Notes: generated by a model from the sequence alone, not told the origin. Shown: positions 39,912-48,246, numbered from the stretch's first letter. The stretch: DNA of 64,000 bases from Piscicoccus intestinalis NBRC 104926 (GCF_001515525.1 NZ_BCNQ01000001.1:52258-116257), one strand, 5' to 3'. Numbers and translations are program-made.

Positions 39912-41048
39912 TCAGCGGCGGACTTCGAGACGCCGGTACGCCTCGACAGGCCACCCGTACAGGTCGGCCGCGGCGGCGACAGGGTCGTCGTGGTGGGCGG
40001 GGACGGGCAGGCCGTAGCGGCGGCGCGCACCGTCCGGCTCTACGGACCCGTTGGTGCACAGCAGGATGCGCGCCTCGTCGTCGTACATATCCCGCAGGCG
40101 GTCGGGGAGGTCGTACAGCTCCAGTGTGTGAGGTGAGTTACCGGGGTCCGGGGCGGACGCGACGAGCTGCATCCCGGCCGCGTGAATGAACTGGTCCCAG
40201 CCTGTGAGTTCGATCGCGACCCGACGCACCTCCGCGTTGCCTTCGCTGAGGACGCGCTGCACGTCCCAACCGTCCTCGATGAGGTCGGCGGGGACACGGA
40301 CACCGTGGACGGCGTAGACGCCCCATCCGTCGCGGTATCGCAGGGCCGGGCCGGTGGTGCAGTGCAGTCGGCCTTGCGGGTCACGGTGGAGTGTCTCGGG
40401 ACGGTCCGTGAGGATGGCCGCGTCGCGCATGGGCCACCACCAGCCGGCGTTTCGCGCGACGAGCGACAGCCCTTCGACGTCGATGGTTACGCCGATCCGA
40501 TGCAGCGCGTCGCACCAGCCGAGGAACCCCGCGTCATGCTGACCCCAGACGGCGCCGCCGACCTGGCCCCCGACCTGGCCCCGGACCTGGCCCCAGACCT
40601 GGCCCCCGACCTGGCCCCAGACCTGGTCCCCGACCTGGTCCCCGACCTGGTCCCCGACCTGGGCCCGGACCTGGGCCCGGACCTGGTCCCAGACCTGGCC
40701 CCGGACCTGGGCCCGGACCTGGTCCCAGACCTGGCCCCGGACCTGGGCCCGGACATGGCCCCAGACCTGGGGCCATACCTGGGCCCCGACCTGGGCCCGG
40801 ACCTGGCCCCAGACCTGGTCCCGGACCTGGTCGGGGCGGAGCATGGCTGATCCGATGCACCCTGCTAGCGGGGAGTCGAGCCACACCATCACACGTGGAG
40901 GGGTGAGCCCGGCACGCCGATACGCTGCGCGGACCCCGTTCTCGGCCGCGGCCCGGTCAGCTGGCTCGGTGGACAGGCCGACAGCGAGCCACTCATCCCG
41001 CACCTTCTCCAACGTGGCCTCTTGCTCGGCCGTCAACTTTGCGATCAC
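39912..41048 (-). CDS. DUF6745-like protein with VxxQ tetrapeptide repeats
   Basis: 378 aa from GTG (AAGGGA upstream). Residues 74-170 are about 24 tandem units of V-x-x-Q (x often W, R, G, D or A). Residues 180-378 carry the DUF6745-type part: GWWWPMRDAAILTDRP, GRLHCTTGPALRYRDGW, VYAVHGVRVP, and NAEVRRVAIELTGWDQFI. Function of the family is not established. The repeat should form a regular solenoid or fibre. The 12-nt units make length changes by slippage likely and in frame. Confidence 0.7.
   Translation of the reverse strand: MIAKLTAEQEATLEKVRDEWLAVGLSTEPADRAAAENGVRAAYRRAGLTPPRVMVWLDSPLAGCIGSAMLRPDQVRDQVWGQVRAQVGAQVWPQVWGHVRAQVRGQVWDQVRAQVRGQVWDQVRAQVRAQVGDQVGDQVGDQVWGQVGGQVWGQVRGQVGGQVGGAVWGQHDAGFLGWCDALHRIGVTIDVEGLSLVARNAGWWWPMRDAAILTDRPETLHRDPQGRLHCTTGPALRYRDGWGVYAVHGVRVPADLIEDGWDVQRVLSEGNAEVRRVAIELTGWDQFIHAAGMQLVASAPDPGNSPHTLELYDLPDRLRDMYDDEARILLCTNGSVEPDGARRRYGLPVPAHHDDPVAAAADLYGWPVEAYRRLEVRR
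40539..40829. repeat. 12-nt tandem repeat coding VxxQ
   Basis: Plus-strand unit GACCTGGNCCCN, about 24 imperfect copies, strongly strand-biased (C/T-rich plus strand). Confidence 0.9.
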
Positions 41049-41797
41049 CGCTCGTCCCTTCTAAAAGGTCGACTAATCCCAGTGCCTCAGGTCCCCGTCG
41101 AGGGGTCTATCGCTGTGTCCCGCGCTGAGCGCCTGACGGACACGCGCCCTGAGGCCGACTTGCGTGCGGATGTGCCCCGCGCACGCTCGGGTCGCCCCCA
41201 CTGGCCTGGGCGGCGGATTCGGCTACCCCGAAACCCTCGGGCTCACAGGTGAATCAAACGAACCCTCGGCTCCGAGGTCGGTCCTCGGTCTATCGCTCGG
41301 CACCGCGCTGCGCGCCTAGTGCCTGCACTCCGCTATGGGCTCCCACGACTAGTCACCCCGGTCGTGGTCGGGTTCGGAAACGGTCGCCCGCTGGTTCCTG
41401 GCAGTGAGTTGGTCCCTCCAGGCAGACGGGCTCTCGCCCGAGTCCTGGCCTTCACCACCGTCTGCTGCCGCCGTCCCGACGCTCGTGCTGTGCGGGTAGG
41501 GCGGGCTCGTATGTCGCGGTCGCCGTGTTCTATGGGGTGTTGTCAAGTGCTGCCGTGTGCTCGCGGCTCCATGTGCCCGAGGTGATCGAGCGGGGCCGGG
41601 CCTTGCTTGCGTGCGCTGGCCCGGCTTGAACGGGCTGCCGACCTGTTTTCGGGCAGCGCTGCATCACCGCGTGGCGGTGCTGCGAGTTGGTTGGTGTGCT
41701 GGTCCCGGCCCCGCGCTCATAGCTCGGGGGGAAGCCGCGCATACGGGACGCCAGGGGGGGCGACGCTCCGAAGGAGGCCGGGACCAGCGATCAGGGG
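41049..41797. promoter_or_regulatory. 749-bp gene-free region upstream of the DUF6745 gene
   Basis: No credible gene on either strand. It holds copy B of the 85-bp repeat (41167-41251) and a second duplicated motif, GTCTATCGCT plus a CCGCGCTG-rich arm, at 41105 and 41288. Several GC hairpins are possible. Likely control DNA or a structured RNA of the early region. Confidence 0.5.
41167..41251. repeat. Copy B of the 85-bp non-coding repeat
   Basis: Aligns with 39304-39391 at roughly three quarters of positions, including the CCCGA/TCGGG hairpin with a different 5-nt loop. Confidence 0.7.
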
Positions 41798-42043
41798 TTA
41801 GGACGCTCGTCGGCGTCCGGCGCGGCCGAATCCGGAGATGTCGATCGGCTCACGGTGGCTCTGCTTGTGTTCCATCTGCTCTCGGCACGCCGGGGTGAAC
41901 CAGCGCTTGTTGCCGACCTTCACGGACGGGATGCGGTTGTTGCGCATCTGCCGTCGGATCCAGTCGGCGTTAACTTCTTGGCCGGGTCTGGAAAGTTCGG
42001 TGGCGAGTTGCTCGGGTGAGAGCCAGTCGCTGATGCCGGTCAT
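41798..42043 (-). CDS. Excisionase/MerR-like helix-turn-helix protein
   Basis: 81 aa from ATG, ATGA overlap with the Cro-like gene. MTGISDWLSPEQLATEL, DWIRRQMRNNRIPSVKVGNK and RWFTPACREQMEHKQ give the winged HTH_17 pattern used by excisionases and terminase-like regulators. The basic C-terminal end follows. Position close to the attachment site favours excision control. Confidence 0.7.
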   Translation of the reverse strand: MTGISDWLSPEQLATELSRPGQEVNADWIRRQMRNNRIPSVKVGNKRWFTPACREQMEHKQSHREPIDISGFGRAGRRRAS

Positions 42044-42210
42044 CGCTGCCGCCTCGACACGAGTTCGAGGGCGTGGGCGTGACGTCGGGTGATGTCTGCG
42101 GTGACGGTGGCCCGGTCCGCTTCGTAGGCGCGGAGGGTGTCTGCGCTGATCCCCATGGCGTCGGCGACGGAAGCGATCGACGCTTCCACGCTCTTGCGTG
42201 CGTATCGCAT
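42040..42210 (-). CDS. Cro-like HTH protein
   Basis: 56 aa; ATG at 42210 with GGGGAG upstream. SIASVADAMGISADTLRAYEADRAT is a Xre-type helix-turn-helix (only its core, SVADAMGISADTLRAYE, is needed for the call). Divergent from the repressor across the TTGCGC operators. Expected to shut off the lysogenic repressor. Confidence 0.7.
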   Translation of the reverse strand: MRYARKSVEASIASVADAMGISADTLRAYEADRATVTADITRRHAHALELVSRRQR

Positions 42211-42228
42211 CGTTGCTCCCCTCGTAGC

Positions 42229-42319
42229 TTGCGCCGTGGTTGCGCTGTTTGCGCTTCCCATGAGCAGGACAGTACACCTCAACTCCGTTGCGGCGCAACA
42301 ACGCTAGGAGGAATTGCGC
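42229..42319. promoter_or_regulatory. Operator cluster in the Cro/repressor intergenic region
   Basis: TTGCGC at 42229, 42240, 42249 and 42314, plus the perfect odd palindrome TTGCGGCGCAA at 42288. Spacings of 11 and 9 put the first three on one helix face. Likely repressor/Cro binding sites. Confidence 0.6.
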
Positions 42320-42459
42320 CAGCAGCGTGTCGGGTCTGGAACGCTTAACAGGCCCCGGCCAGCTGTGTCAATAGCGCGCGTCACAGTGCAGAGCCGACCC
42401 CGACTAGCTGCGCTAGCCTGCCAGTGACCTGGGAAAACACCGACTGACAGGAACATCGA

Positions 42460-42819
42460 GTGGACCGCACCGACCAACTGCGCCAGATCGGGGCGCAGAT
42501 CCGACGCGCACGAGAAGCCGCAGGGGAATCGCAGAAGGAAGCCGCCGCAGCCATGGGTGTGGCGTACAACACGCTGTCCCGGATCGAGCGGGGCCTGGAA
42601 GGCAACGCATCCCGCATGCACGCGGCCCTGGAGTACTACGGGCTGCAGCTCGTGACGCCGGCGCAGTCGGTGGAGGCCGAGTACGCCGCGGAGTACGCGG
42701 CGGCGTTCGTCGACCGGTTCCCGACGGCGGTGAGCCGGAAGGCGGCGTTGGGGCACCTGTTGGTCTCGATCAACCAGTTCGATGGGGCAACCGACGGCGC
42801 CGAGCCCGAGGGGGAGTAG
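42460..42819 (+). CDS. Xre-family lysogeny repressor-like protein
   Basis: 119 aa from GTG (CAGGA upstream). A standard HTH_3 domain: LRQIGAQIRRAREAAGESQ, KEAAAAMGVAYNTLSRIERG. The C-terminal half is helical (AEYAAEYAAAFVDRF, ALGHLLVSINQFDG). No LexA-like protease domain. The only element gene clearly on the plus strand, divergent from the early genes, so it is the likely immunity repressor. Confidence 0.75.
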   Translation: MDRTDQLRQIGAQIRRAREAAGESQKEAAAAMGVAYNTLSRIERGLEGNASRMHAALEYYGLQLVTPAQSVEAEYAAEYAAAFVDRFPTAVSRKAALGHLLVSINQFDGATDGAEPEGE

Positions 42820-42930
42820 CGCTGACCTGTGACGGCGGGAACCCCGGGGAGCGCTTGGCGGGCCGCCGTGTCGGACGTGCGCAGTAGGCTGACTGCGCGA
42901 AATCGACTGGCACGGAAGGGGAAGCCGACG

Positions 42931-43179
42931 GTGAGTGTGTGCGTGACCAGGGGCGAGGACTGGGTGGACAAATGCCGTGTAGCGCAGAGCCTGACGCCAG
43001 GACTGTGCGATCACGGGTGCCCGTTCGTGCCGGATGAGGTGACGCTTGAGCAGGGTGGCGGGCCGGACCCCGGGAACGGCGGAACACCTGTCCGGGAATC
43101 GCCCCGCTCGGTCGGGGCTGTTCGCGGGGCGCGGCGTGACGCGGGGCGCGGCCTGACGGAGTCTCCTCGTGTGGCCTAA
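42931..43179 (+). CDS. Doubtful small ORF after the repressor
   Basis: 82 aa from GTG with GGGGAAG upstream. Cys at KCRVAQ and LCDHGCPF hints at metal binding; the second half is low-complexity Arg/Gly. It may be chance coding in GC-rich DNA. The rest of 42820-43311 holds the inverted repeat at 43205 and no other gene. Confidence 0.3.
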   Translation: MSVCVTRGEDWVDKCRVAQSLTPGLCDHGCPFVPDEVTLEQGGGPDPGNGGTPVRESPRSVGAVRGARRDAGRGLTESPRVA

Positions 43180-43204
43180 CAGTGGGGCGTCCCTGTGCCG
43201 ATAG

Positions 43205-43223
43205 GTGGTCCCTGAGGGACCAC
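43205..43223. repeat. Inverted repeat near the attachment site
   Basis: GTGGTCCC-TGA-GGGACCAC, perfect 8-bp arms, 90 nt from the tRNA fragment. It could be an integrase or excisionase arm site, or the end of the repressor transcript. Confidence 0.45.
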
Positions 43224-43311
43224 GAAACCAGTCATTTCCGGGGTACGGTGGTCAAAACCCGATACCCGTGACACACCCTGACCAGCAGCAACGCGAACCG
43301 AGCACGACTGA

Positions 43312-43341
43312 GCGGGGGTTCAAGTCCCCCTCCGGACACCA
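43312..43341 (+). other. Attachment site: tRNA 3' end fragment (tRNA-Leu-like)
   Basis: T-stem GGGGG / CCCCC, loop TTCAAGT, acceptor strand TCCGGAC, discriminator A, CCA. The 5' acceptor GTCCGGA and the rest of the tRNA are missing upstream. The GGGGGTTCAAGTCCCCC arm with A73 is usual in tRNA-Leu; the identity is an inference. Confidence 0.75.
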
Positions 43342-43589
43342 CAACTCACCCCAGCCCTCGCACCGACCGTCGATGCCGGCGGCAGCGCGGGTTCCCGGGC
43401 GTTCGGCCGCCCTGACCGAGGTTTCAGGGAGCTGAACTCGTTGGCCGGGACGAACTTGACTCACACACTCGCCGCCGCAGCTGGCAGCCACGCCTCTGAC
43501 CTGCGGCGATGCGGCCACCGCCCGACGCCCAGGCCGAGTATGTATGCCAACTTCGTCTTCGATGCGACGGATGCGTCGAACGCCCTCGT

Positions 43590-43712
43590 GCGCGCACGTC
43601 GCACGTGAGCCCGTCGATCGCCTACCTCGTGTCGTGGACGATCCTGCTCGTCGTGTGGATGCTCTTCGGGGTGCCGCTCGGGCCGAACAGCCCCATCGAA
43701 TACACCCCCTGA
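43590..43712 (+). pseudogene. AbgT-family transporter, C-terminal remnant
   Basis: An open frame ends SPSIAYLVSWTILLVVW and LFGVPLGPNSPIEYTP, like the last transmembrane helix and tail of AbgT p-aminobenzoyl-glutamate transporters. No further AbgT sequence precedes it in any frame. The rest of 43342-43923 holds no gene. The loss may date from an earlier insertion at the tRNA. Confidence 0.55.
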
Positions 43713-43923
43713 CGCAGCCGGCCGCGGCGGGCTCGACCAGGCCGTTTTCACGAGTCGCGCAGCCTCGGTCCAGGAAGGAATCGACGGGTGCGCCCCGGAG
43801 ACCGTGAGGAGCGGTGCGGGTCAGCGAAGCCCGGGTGCACAGCCGGGTCGCACCGGTCTTCGCGTGACATATTCGCGGATTGTGGCCGGGACCGCGGGCC
43901 TCCTTGCCGCCTATGCTCGGGGC

Positions 43924-44325
43924 ATGAATCGTAACCACGCACTCGCCGCCGCTGCCCTGCTCGTGCCCGGTCTGCTCGCCGGCTGTAGCTCGCTCGGATC
44001 GGCCAACCCCAGCCCCGGCGAGACCACGACCGTCACCGTGACCGCCACCCCCACCGAGGCAGCCCTCTCGCAGGAGTGCAACGCCGCGCTCGACCAGGCC
44101 GACGCGGCCGTCGGCGCCGACAGCGCCCTCATGCAGGACGTGCCCCAGGCGATCACCGCGATGCAGCAGGCCGCCGCGGCCGCCACCCGGATGGACCTCA
44201 ACGGCGTGGCCGAGCAGACGCGGGCGCTGGAGCAGATCGACCTGCAGACCAAGGCCACCGCCGCTCAGCAGGCGGCCACCGAGTACCAGCAGGCGGTCGA
44301 GAAGTGCCGCCAGCTGCGCAACTGA
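43924..44325 (+). CDS. Lipoprotein with helical domain
   Basis: 133 aa. Signal peptide with lipobox LLAGC (Cys about 21), a Thr/Val-rich linker, then a helical domain (AALDQADAAVGADSAL, TAMQQAAAAATRMDL, EYQQAVEKCRQLRN). Two Cys could form a disulfide. Surface protein of unknown function, chromosomal. Confidence 0.7.
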   Translation: MNRNHALAAAALLVPGLLAGCSSLGSANPSPGETTTVTVTATPTEAALSQECNAALDQADAAVGADSALMQDVPQAITAMQQAAAAATRMDLNGVAEQTRALEQIDLQTKATAAQQAATEYQQAVEKCRQLRN

Positions 44326-44434
44326 GCATCCCCGCGCCCTACCGGTCGACTGAGCCACATCGAGTGACTCCTGGCTGAGTCCGATCGGGCAGCGCACCCG
44401 CACGGCCTGAGTCCGTCCACGCGTGGTCGACGGC

Positions 44435-44629
44435 TCAGGCCGTGCGGCGTACCCGGATGATCTTGCGGCGCAACAACGCGCGTCGCGCGCCACCGAAGTA
44501 CAGACGCATCCGGAACAACTCCCACTGCTCGTATTCGGCGTGCTCCGCCAGAACGCGCCGCGCCTCGGACCGCGACACGTCGCGGTTGAACGTCACCGTG
44601 CGGTACTCGTACTCGACCATCGCGACCAT
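44435..44629 (-). CDS. DUF5703 family protein
   Basis: 64 aa. EYEYRTVTFNRDVSR, RRVLAEHAEYEQWEL and a basic end LLRRKIIRVRRT match the actinobacterial DUF5703 family. Two in-frame ATGs are near the start. Function unknown; conserved in the order. Confidence 0.75.
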   Translation of the reverse strand: MVAMVEYEYRTVTFNRDVSRSEARRVLAEHAEYEQWELFRMRLYFGGARRALLRRKIIRVRRTA

Positions 44630-44823
44630 TGTCGGCCATCGACACCGCCTCGTGCGAGACCCGTCGCGACCCGCGGCCGCACCATCGACACCCCGCCGAC
44701 ACCTCGCCCCCGACCCGACCGCGACGCACGCGCGACACCGCGCGTTCACCCGCCGTACAGCACGAGCCGACGCGTCTCAATCCCGGTACCGGCAAGGGCC
44801 TTCGACAAGGTACGTTCGTCTAC

Positions 44824-45228
44824 ATGAGTGTCGACCCTCGAGCCGCCCTGGCTACCTTCGTCTCCGCTCTCGAGCGTCATCTCGAGGCGGCTTCCGCGCG
44901 CCGCGGCGAGAACGACCCCGCGGTCGTCGCCGCCTACCAGGACGTGGCCGAGGCATTCGACCGCTACGAGGACGCCCTCATGGACGCCTACGAAGAGGTC
45001 ACCCCGCTGGAGATCTACAGCGAGGACGACGATGACGACGATGAGGACGACGACTTCGACGAGGATGACGACGACGAGGACGACGAGGACGACGAGGACG
45101 ACGAGGACGAGGACTTCGACGACGAGGACGACGACGGCGAACCGTACGTCGGGCTCGACGACGAGGAGTTCGACCGCGACGAGGGCCAGGGCCCCGCGCC
45201 GCGCCGCCCCGGCCGGCCTCACTCGTAA
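44824..45228 (+). CDS. Acidic-tail protein
   Basis: 134 aa. Residues 1-62 are helical (ALATFVSALERHLEAAS, AYQDVAEAFDRYEDAL); residues 66-115 are almost only Asp and Glu; the end is basic and Pro-rich. Homologues in actinobacteria are sometimes labelled primosomal protein without evidence. The acidic run is encoded by GAC/GAG repeats prone to slippage. Confidence 0.6.
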   Translation: MSVDPRAALATFVSALERHLEAASARRGENDPAVVAAYQDVAEAFDRYEDALMDAYEEVTPLEIYSEDDDDDDEDDDFDEDDDDEDDEDDEDDEDEDFDDEDDDGEPYVGLDDEEFDRDEGQGPAPRRPGRPHS

Positions 45229-45446
45229 CGGTCCTGCTCCCTGCGCCGCGCTCGGCACGCCCGGGCGCGGCGTTCGGTTGCCGGCCCCCTCGTCGGCAAT
45301 AAGGCGCTCCCACACCGTGATTTAGCCCACCGCGCCGCGTGGGCTTCAGGGCTCCTACAGGATCGCGCACTAGTGTTTCGCAACGGCGCGTCGCGCAGGC
45401 GACGCGCCTTTGTCACGCACCGGCACAACCAGTCGAAGGGGCGAGC

Positions 45447-46295
45447 GTGTACCTGTCCTACCTGGACGCCATCATCCTCGGCATCGTCGAGGGGCTCACC
45501 GAATACCTCCCGGTCTCCTCGACCGGCCACCTGACGATCACCGAGAAGCTGCTCGGGCTGCAGATCGACAACCCCACGGTGACCGGCTACACCGCGACGA
45601 TCCAGATCGGCGCGATCGCGGCCACGCTGCTGTACTTCTGGAAGGACATCACCCGGCTCTTCCGCGCCTGGATCGCCGGCCTGCGCGACGCCGGCGCCCG
45701 CGGGCAGGACTACACGCTCGCGTGGGCGGTCATCGTCGGATCCCTGCCGGTCGGCATCGTCGGGTTCTTCGGGCGCACGATCATCGAGGGGCCGCTGCGC
45801 TCTTTGTGGGTCGTCGCCGGCGCGCTCATCGCCTGGAGCGCCGTCATGTGGGTCGCCGAGATCGTCTACGACCGCACGGTGCGCGCCGGCCGTGAGCGCG
45901 AGGAGACCGACGTGACGGTCCGCGACGGCGTGATCCTCGGTCTCGTGCAGTGTTTCTCGCTCGTGCCCGGGGTGTCTCGGTCGGGCGCCACGATCTCCGC
46001 CGGGCTGCTGGCCGGCATCAACCGGGTCGTCGCAACCCGGCTTTCGTTCTTCCTCGCGATTCCCGCGCTCACCGCCGCGGGTTTGTTCGGCCTGAAGGAC
46101 GTCGACACGACGATCATCGGCTGGGGGCCGATGGCCGTCGGCCTGCTCGTCTCGTTCGTCGTCGCCTACGCCTCGATCGCGTGGCTGCTGCGGTTCGTGG
46201 CGAGCAACTCGCTGCGCGCGTTCATCTACTACCGGATCGCCCTGGGCCTCGTGCTCATCGGGGCGCTGGGCACCGGTCTCCTGACCGCCACGTGA
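45447..46295 (+). CDS. uppP: Undecaprenyl-diphosphatase
   Basis: 282 aa from GTG (GAAGGGG upstream). BacA-family motifs: IVEGLTEYLPVSSTGHL near residue 12 (catalytic Glu/Ser/Thr) and LVPGVSRSGATISAGL near 165 (Arg, Ser). Eight hydrophobic segments. It recycles undecaprenyl pyrophosphate for cell-wall synthesis and gives bacitracin tolerance. Confidence 0.95.
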   Translation: MYLSYLDAIILGIVEGLTEYLPVSSTGHLTITEKLLGLQIDNPTVTGYTATIQIGAIAATLLYFWKDITRLFRAWIAGLRDAGARGQDYTLAWAVIVGSLPVGIVGFFGRTIIEGPLRSLWVVAGALIAWSAVMWVAEIVYDRTVRAGREREETDVTVRDGVILGLVQCFSLVPGVSRSGATISAGLLAGINRVVATRLSFFLAIPALTAAGLFGLKDVDTTIIGWGPMAVGLLVSFVVAYASIAWLLRFVASNSLRAFIYYRIALGLVLIGALGTGLLTAT

Positions 46296-46302
46296 GGGGC
46301 CG

Positions 46303-47277
46303 TCACAGCCAGCCCGAGCGGCGGAAGAGGTAGTACAGCAACAGCACGACCGCGCCCATCACCCCGAGTGAGATGAAGTAGCCGTACTCCCAGTGCAGTT
46401 CGGGCATGAAGTCGAAGTTCTGCCCGTAGATGCCGGCGATCATCGTCGGCACGGCGGCCATCGCGACCCAGGCGGAGATTTTGCGCATGTCGTCGTTCTG
46501 GCGCAACGCGACCTGCGACAGGTAGGCCGACAGCACGTCCGAGAGCAGCCGGTCGTACGCCTCCGCGTGCTCGACGACCTGCAGCAGGTGGTCGAGCACG
46601 TCGCCGAAGAACGGCCGCAGCTTCTTCGGGACGTGGGCGCTCTCGTCGCCGTTGACCAGGCGCTTCAGCGGCATGACCAGCGGCACCGCGCCCCGCTTGA
46701 ACTCCAGCACCTCGCGCTTGAGCTTGTAGATCTCCTGCCCGAGGTCGCGGCCCTCACCGGCGAAGACCGCCTCCTCGATGTCGGCCAGGTCGTCGGCGAG
46801 CTCGAGGTCGATCTCGCGGTAGGTGTCGACGACGTGGTCGAGCACCCCGTGCAGCACCGACACCGGGCCGAACCGCAGCAGCTCGGGGCGCTGCTCGAGC
46901 CGGGCCCGCACGTCCGCGAGCGGGTTGACCTCGCTGCGACGCACGGTGAGTACGAACTGGTCACCGACGAACAGCATGAGTTCGCCGGTCTCGACGTCGC
47001 TGGTCTCGTCGATGTAGTGCAGGGTTTTCAGCACGACGAACATCGACTCGTCGTAGAAGTCCACCTTGGGGCGTTGGTTGCCCTTGACGGCATCCTCGAC
47101 GGCCAGCGGGTGCAGCCGCAGTTCGTCGTTGATCTCGGCGAACTCGGCGTCCGCCGGATCCTTCACACCGATCCACAGGAAGCCCTGGCCGCGCTCGCGC
47201 AGCGCCTCGAGTTCGTCGCTGGGGTCGGCGCAGGCCACGCGCCGACCGTCGAGGTAGACGGCCTTGTCGACGATCAC
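46303..47277 (-). CDS. corA: CorA-family magnesium/cobalt channel, GQN variant
   Basis: 324 aa from GTG. Cytoplasmic alpha/beta domain, long helix (LELADDLADIEEAVFAG, KREVLEFKRGAVPLV), two C-terminal transmembrane helices and basic end LFRRSGWL. The selectivity motif reads IYGQNFDFMPE where the family has YGMN; the codon is CAG. The change of Met to Gln may alter ion selectivity or be tolerated. It ends 7 nt from uppP, convergent. Confidence 0.88.
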   Translation of the reverse strand: MIVDKAVYLDGRRVACADPSDELEALRERGQGFLWIGVKDPADAEFAEINDELRLHPLAVEDAVKGNQRPKVDFYDESMFVVLKTLHYIDETSDVETGELMLFVGDQFVLTVRRSEVNPLADVRARLEQRPELLRFGPVSVLHGVLDHVVDTYREIDLELADDLADIEEAVFAGEGRDLGQEIYKLKREVLEFKRGAVPLVMPLKRLVNGDESAHVPKKLRPFFGDVLDHLLQVVEHAEAYDRLLSDVLSAYLSQVALRQNDDMRKISAWVAMAAVPTMIAGIYGQNFDFMPELHWEYGYFISLGVMGAVVLLLYYLFRRSGWL

Positions 47278-47374
47278 GACTGCTATGTCACCACACAGGA
47301 GGCCGTGGCGGTGCGGCACGTCCGCCGACGCGCGCGGGTCCGCGTGCCGACGTACGGGTGCGTACAGTGGAGCG

Positions 47375-48088
47375 GTGCCGACCTGCCTGCTCGTGCGCCA
47401 CGGACGTACCGCCGCCAACGCCTCCGGCACCCTCGCCGGCTGGACGCCGGGCGTCCACCTCGATGAGCACGGCGAGGCGGCGGCGCACGAGCTCGGGCTC
47501 CGCCTGGCTGACCTGCCGATCGCATTCATCGCGACAAGCCCCCTCGAACGATGCCGCCGCACCGCGGAACTCGTGGGGCAGGGCCGGGCGCCGCTGGAGG
47601 TCGTCGAGGACCTGGGGGAGTGCCGCTACGGGGCGTGGACGGGCCGGCCCTTGAGCGAGCTCGCCAAGGAGCCGCTGTGGCGGGTCGTGCAGGACCAGCC
47701 GAGCGCGGCGGTCTTCCCCGAGGGCGACGACTATCCGGCGGAGAGCATCGCGGCGATGTCGGCGCGGGCGGTGGCGGCGGTGCGCCGTCTCGACGCGCAG
47801 GTGGCCGCCGAGCACGGCGAGCACGCCCTGTGGATGGCGGTTTCGCACGGCGACGTGATCAAGGCGATCCTCGCGGACGCGGCCGGGTCGCACCTGGACC
47901 AGTTCCAGCGGTTCGTCGCCGGGCCCGCCTCCCTGTCGGTGGTGCGGTACACGCCGGGGCGGCCGTTCGTCGAGCGCGTCAACGACACCGGCGCCGACCT
48001 CAGCCGCCTAGCGCCCCCGCCGAAGCAGGTTTCCTCAGAGACCGACGAGCCGCACCCCGGCGACGCAGCAGTAGGCGGCGGCGTCTGA
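47375..48088 (+). CDS. Histidine phosphatase family protein
   Basis: 237 aa from GTG. LLVRHGRTAAN holds the phospho-accepting His and Arg; ATSPLERCRRTAEL, LGECRYGAWTGR and MAVSHGDVIKAIL (second His) complete the phosphoglycerate-mutase-like active site. The group MSMEG_4193-like is common in actinobacteria; substrate unknown. Confidence 0.9.
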   Translation: MPTCLLVRHGRTAANASGTLAGWTPGVHLDEHGEAAAHELGLRLADLPIAFIATSPLERCRRTAELVGQGRAPLEVVEDLGECRYGAWTGRPLSELAKEPLWRVVQDQPSAAVFPEGDDYPAESIAAMSARAVAAVRRLDAQVAAEHGEHALWMAVSHGDVIKAILADAAGSHLDQFQRFVAGPASLSVVRYTPGRPFVERVNDTGADLSRLAPPPKQVSSETDEPHPGDAAVGGGV

Positions 48089-48130
48089 GCCCGAGTGACG
48101 CCCGCAAAGGTGACGCGCGCAGACAAAGGA

Positions 48131-48246
48131 GCGTGGCGGGCGGTGGGCCCTAAGGGAGGCTGGCTGGGTCTGGCGGGAGCCCGACCGGAGCGCTAGCGCA
48201 GGTCGGGCGGATGGTCGCCGACCGCAGGGCCCACCGCCCGCCACGC
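48131..48246. repeat. 21-bp perfect inverted repeat with nested palindromes
   Basis: Arm 48131-48151 (begins GCGTGGCGGGCGGTGGGC) pairs fully with 48226-48246. The 74-nt loop contains CCGACC/GGTCGG and GCGCTAGCGC. It lies between two convergent genes. It could be a bidirectional terminator or a MITE/REP-like insertion. Confidence 0.75.

Larger units (their letters stand above)
1..43341. mobile_element. Integrated phage-like element, right-hand part (left end outside window)
   Basis: Seen: portal, terS/terL, RecT, a RecE-like exonuclease, RusA, WhiB, a replication initiator and a divergent repressor/Cro pair lie in one block of minus-strand genes that ends at a tRNA 3' fragment (43312-43341). 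Beyond it, conserved chromosomal genes begin on both strands. Known: temperate actinophages often integrate into tRNA 3' ends. Inference: this fragment is one attachment site; the intact tRNA, the integrase and the capsid/tail genes lie left of base 1. A T4SS-like module sits between the replication and packaging genes, so the element may be a phage/conjugative hybrid rather than a plain prophage. Confidence 0.85.

Noticed and set aside
41049..41797. Short plus-strand ORFs (41319-41898)
   Set aside because: No ribosome sites, low-complexity Arg/Gly composition, and overlap with the duplicated non-coding motifs.
45020..45145. Mobile or foreign repeat in the acidic gene
   Set aside because: It is simply a run of Asp/Glu codons in a conserved actinobacterial protein.
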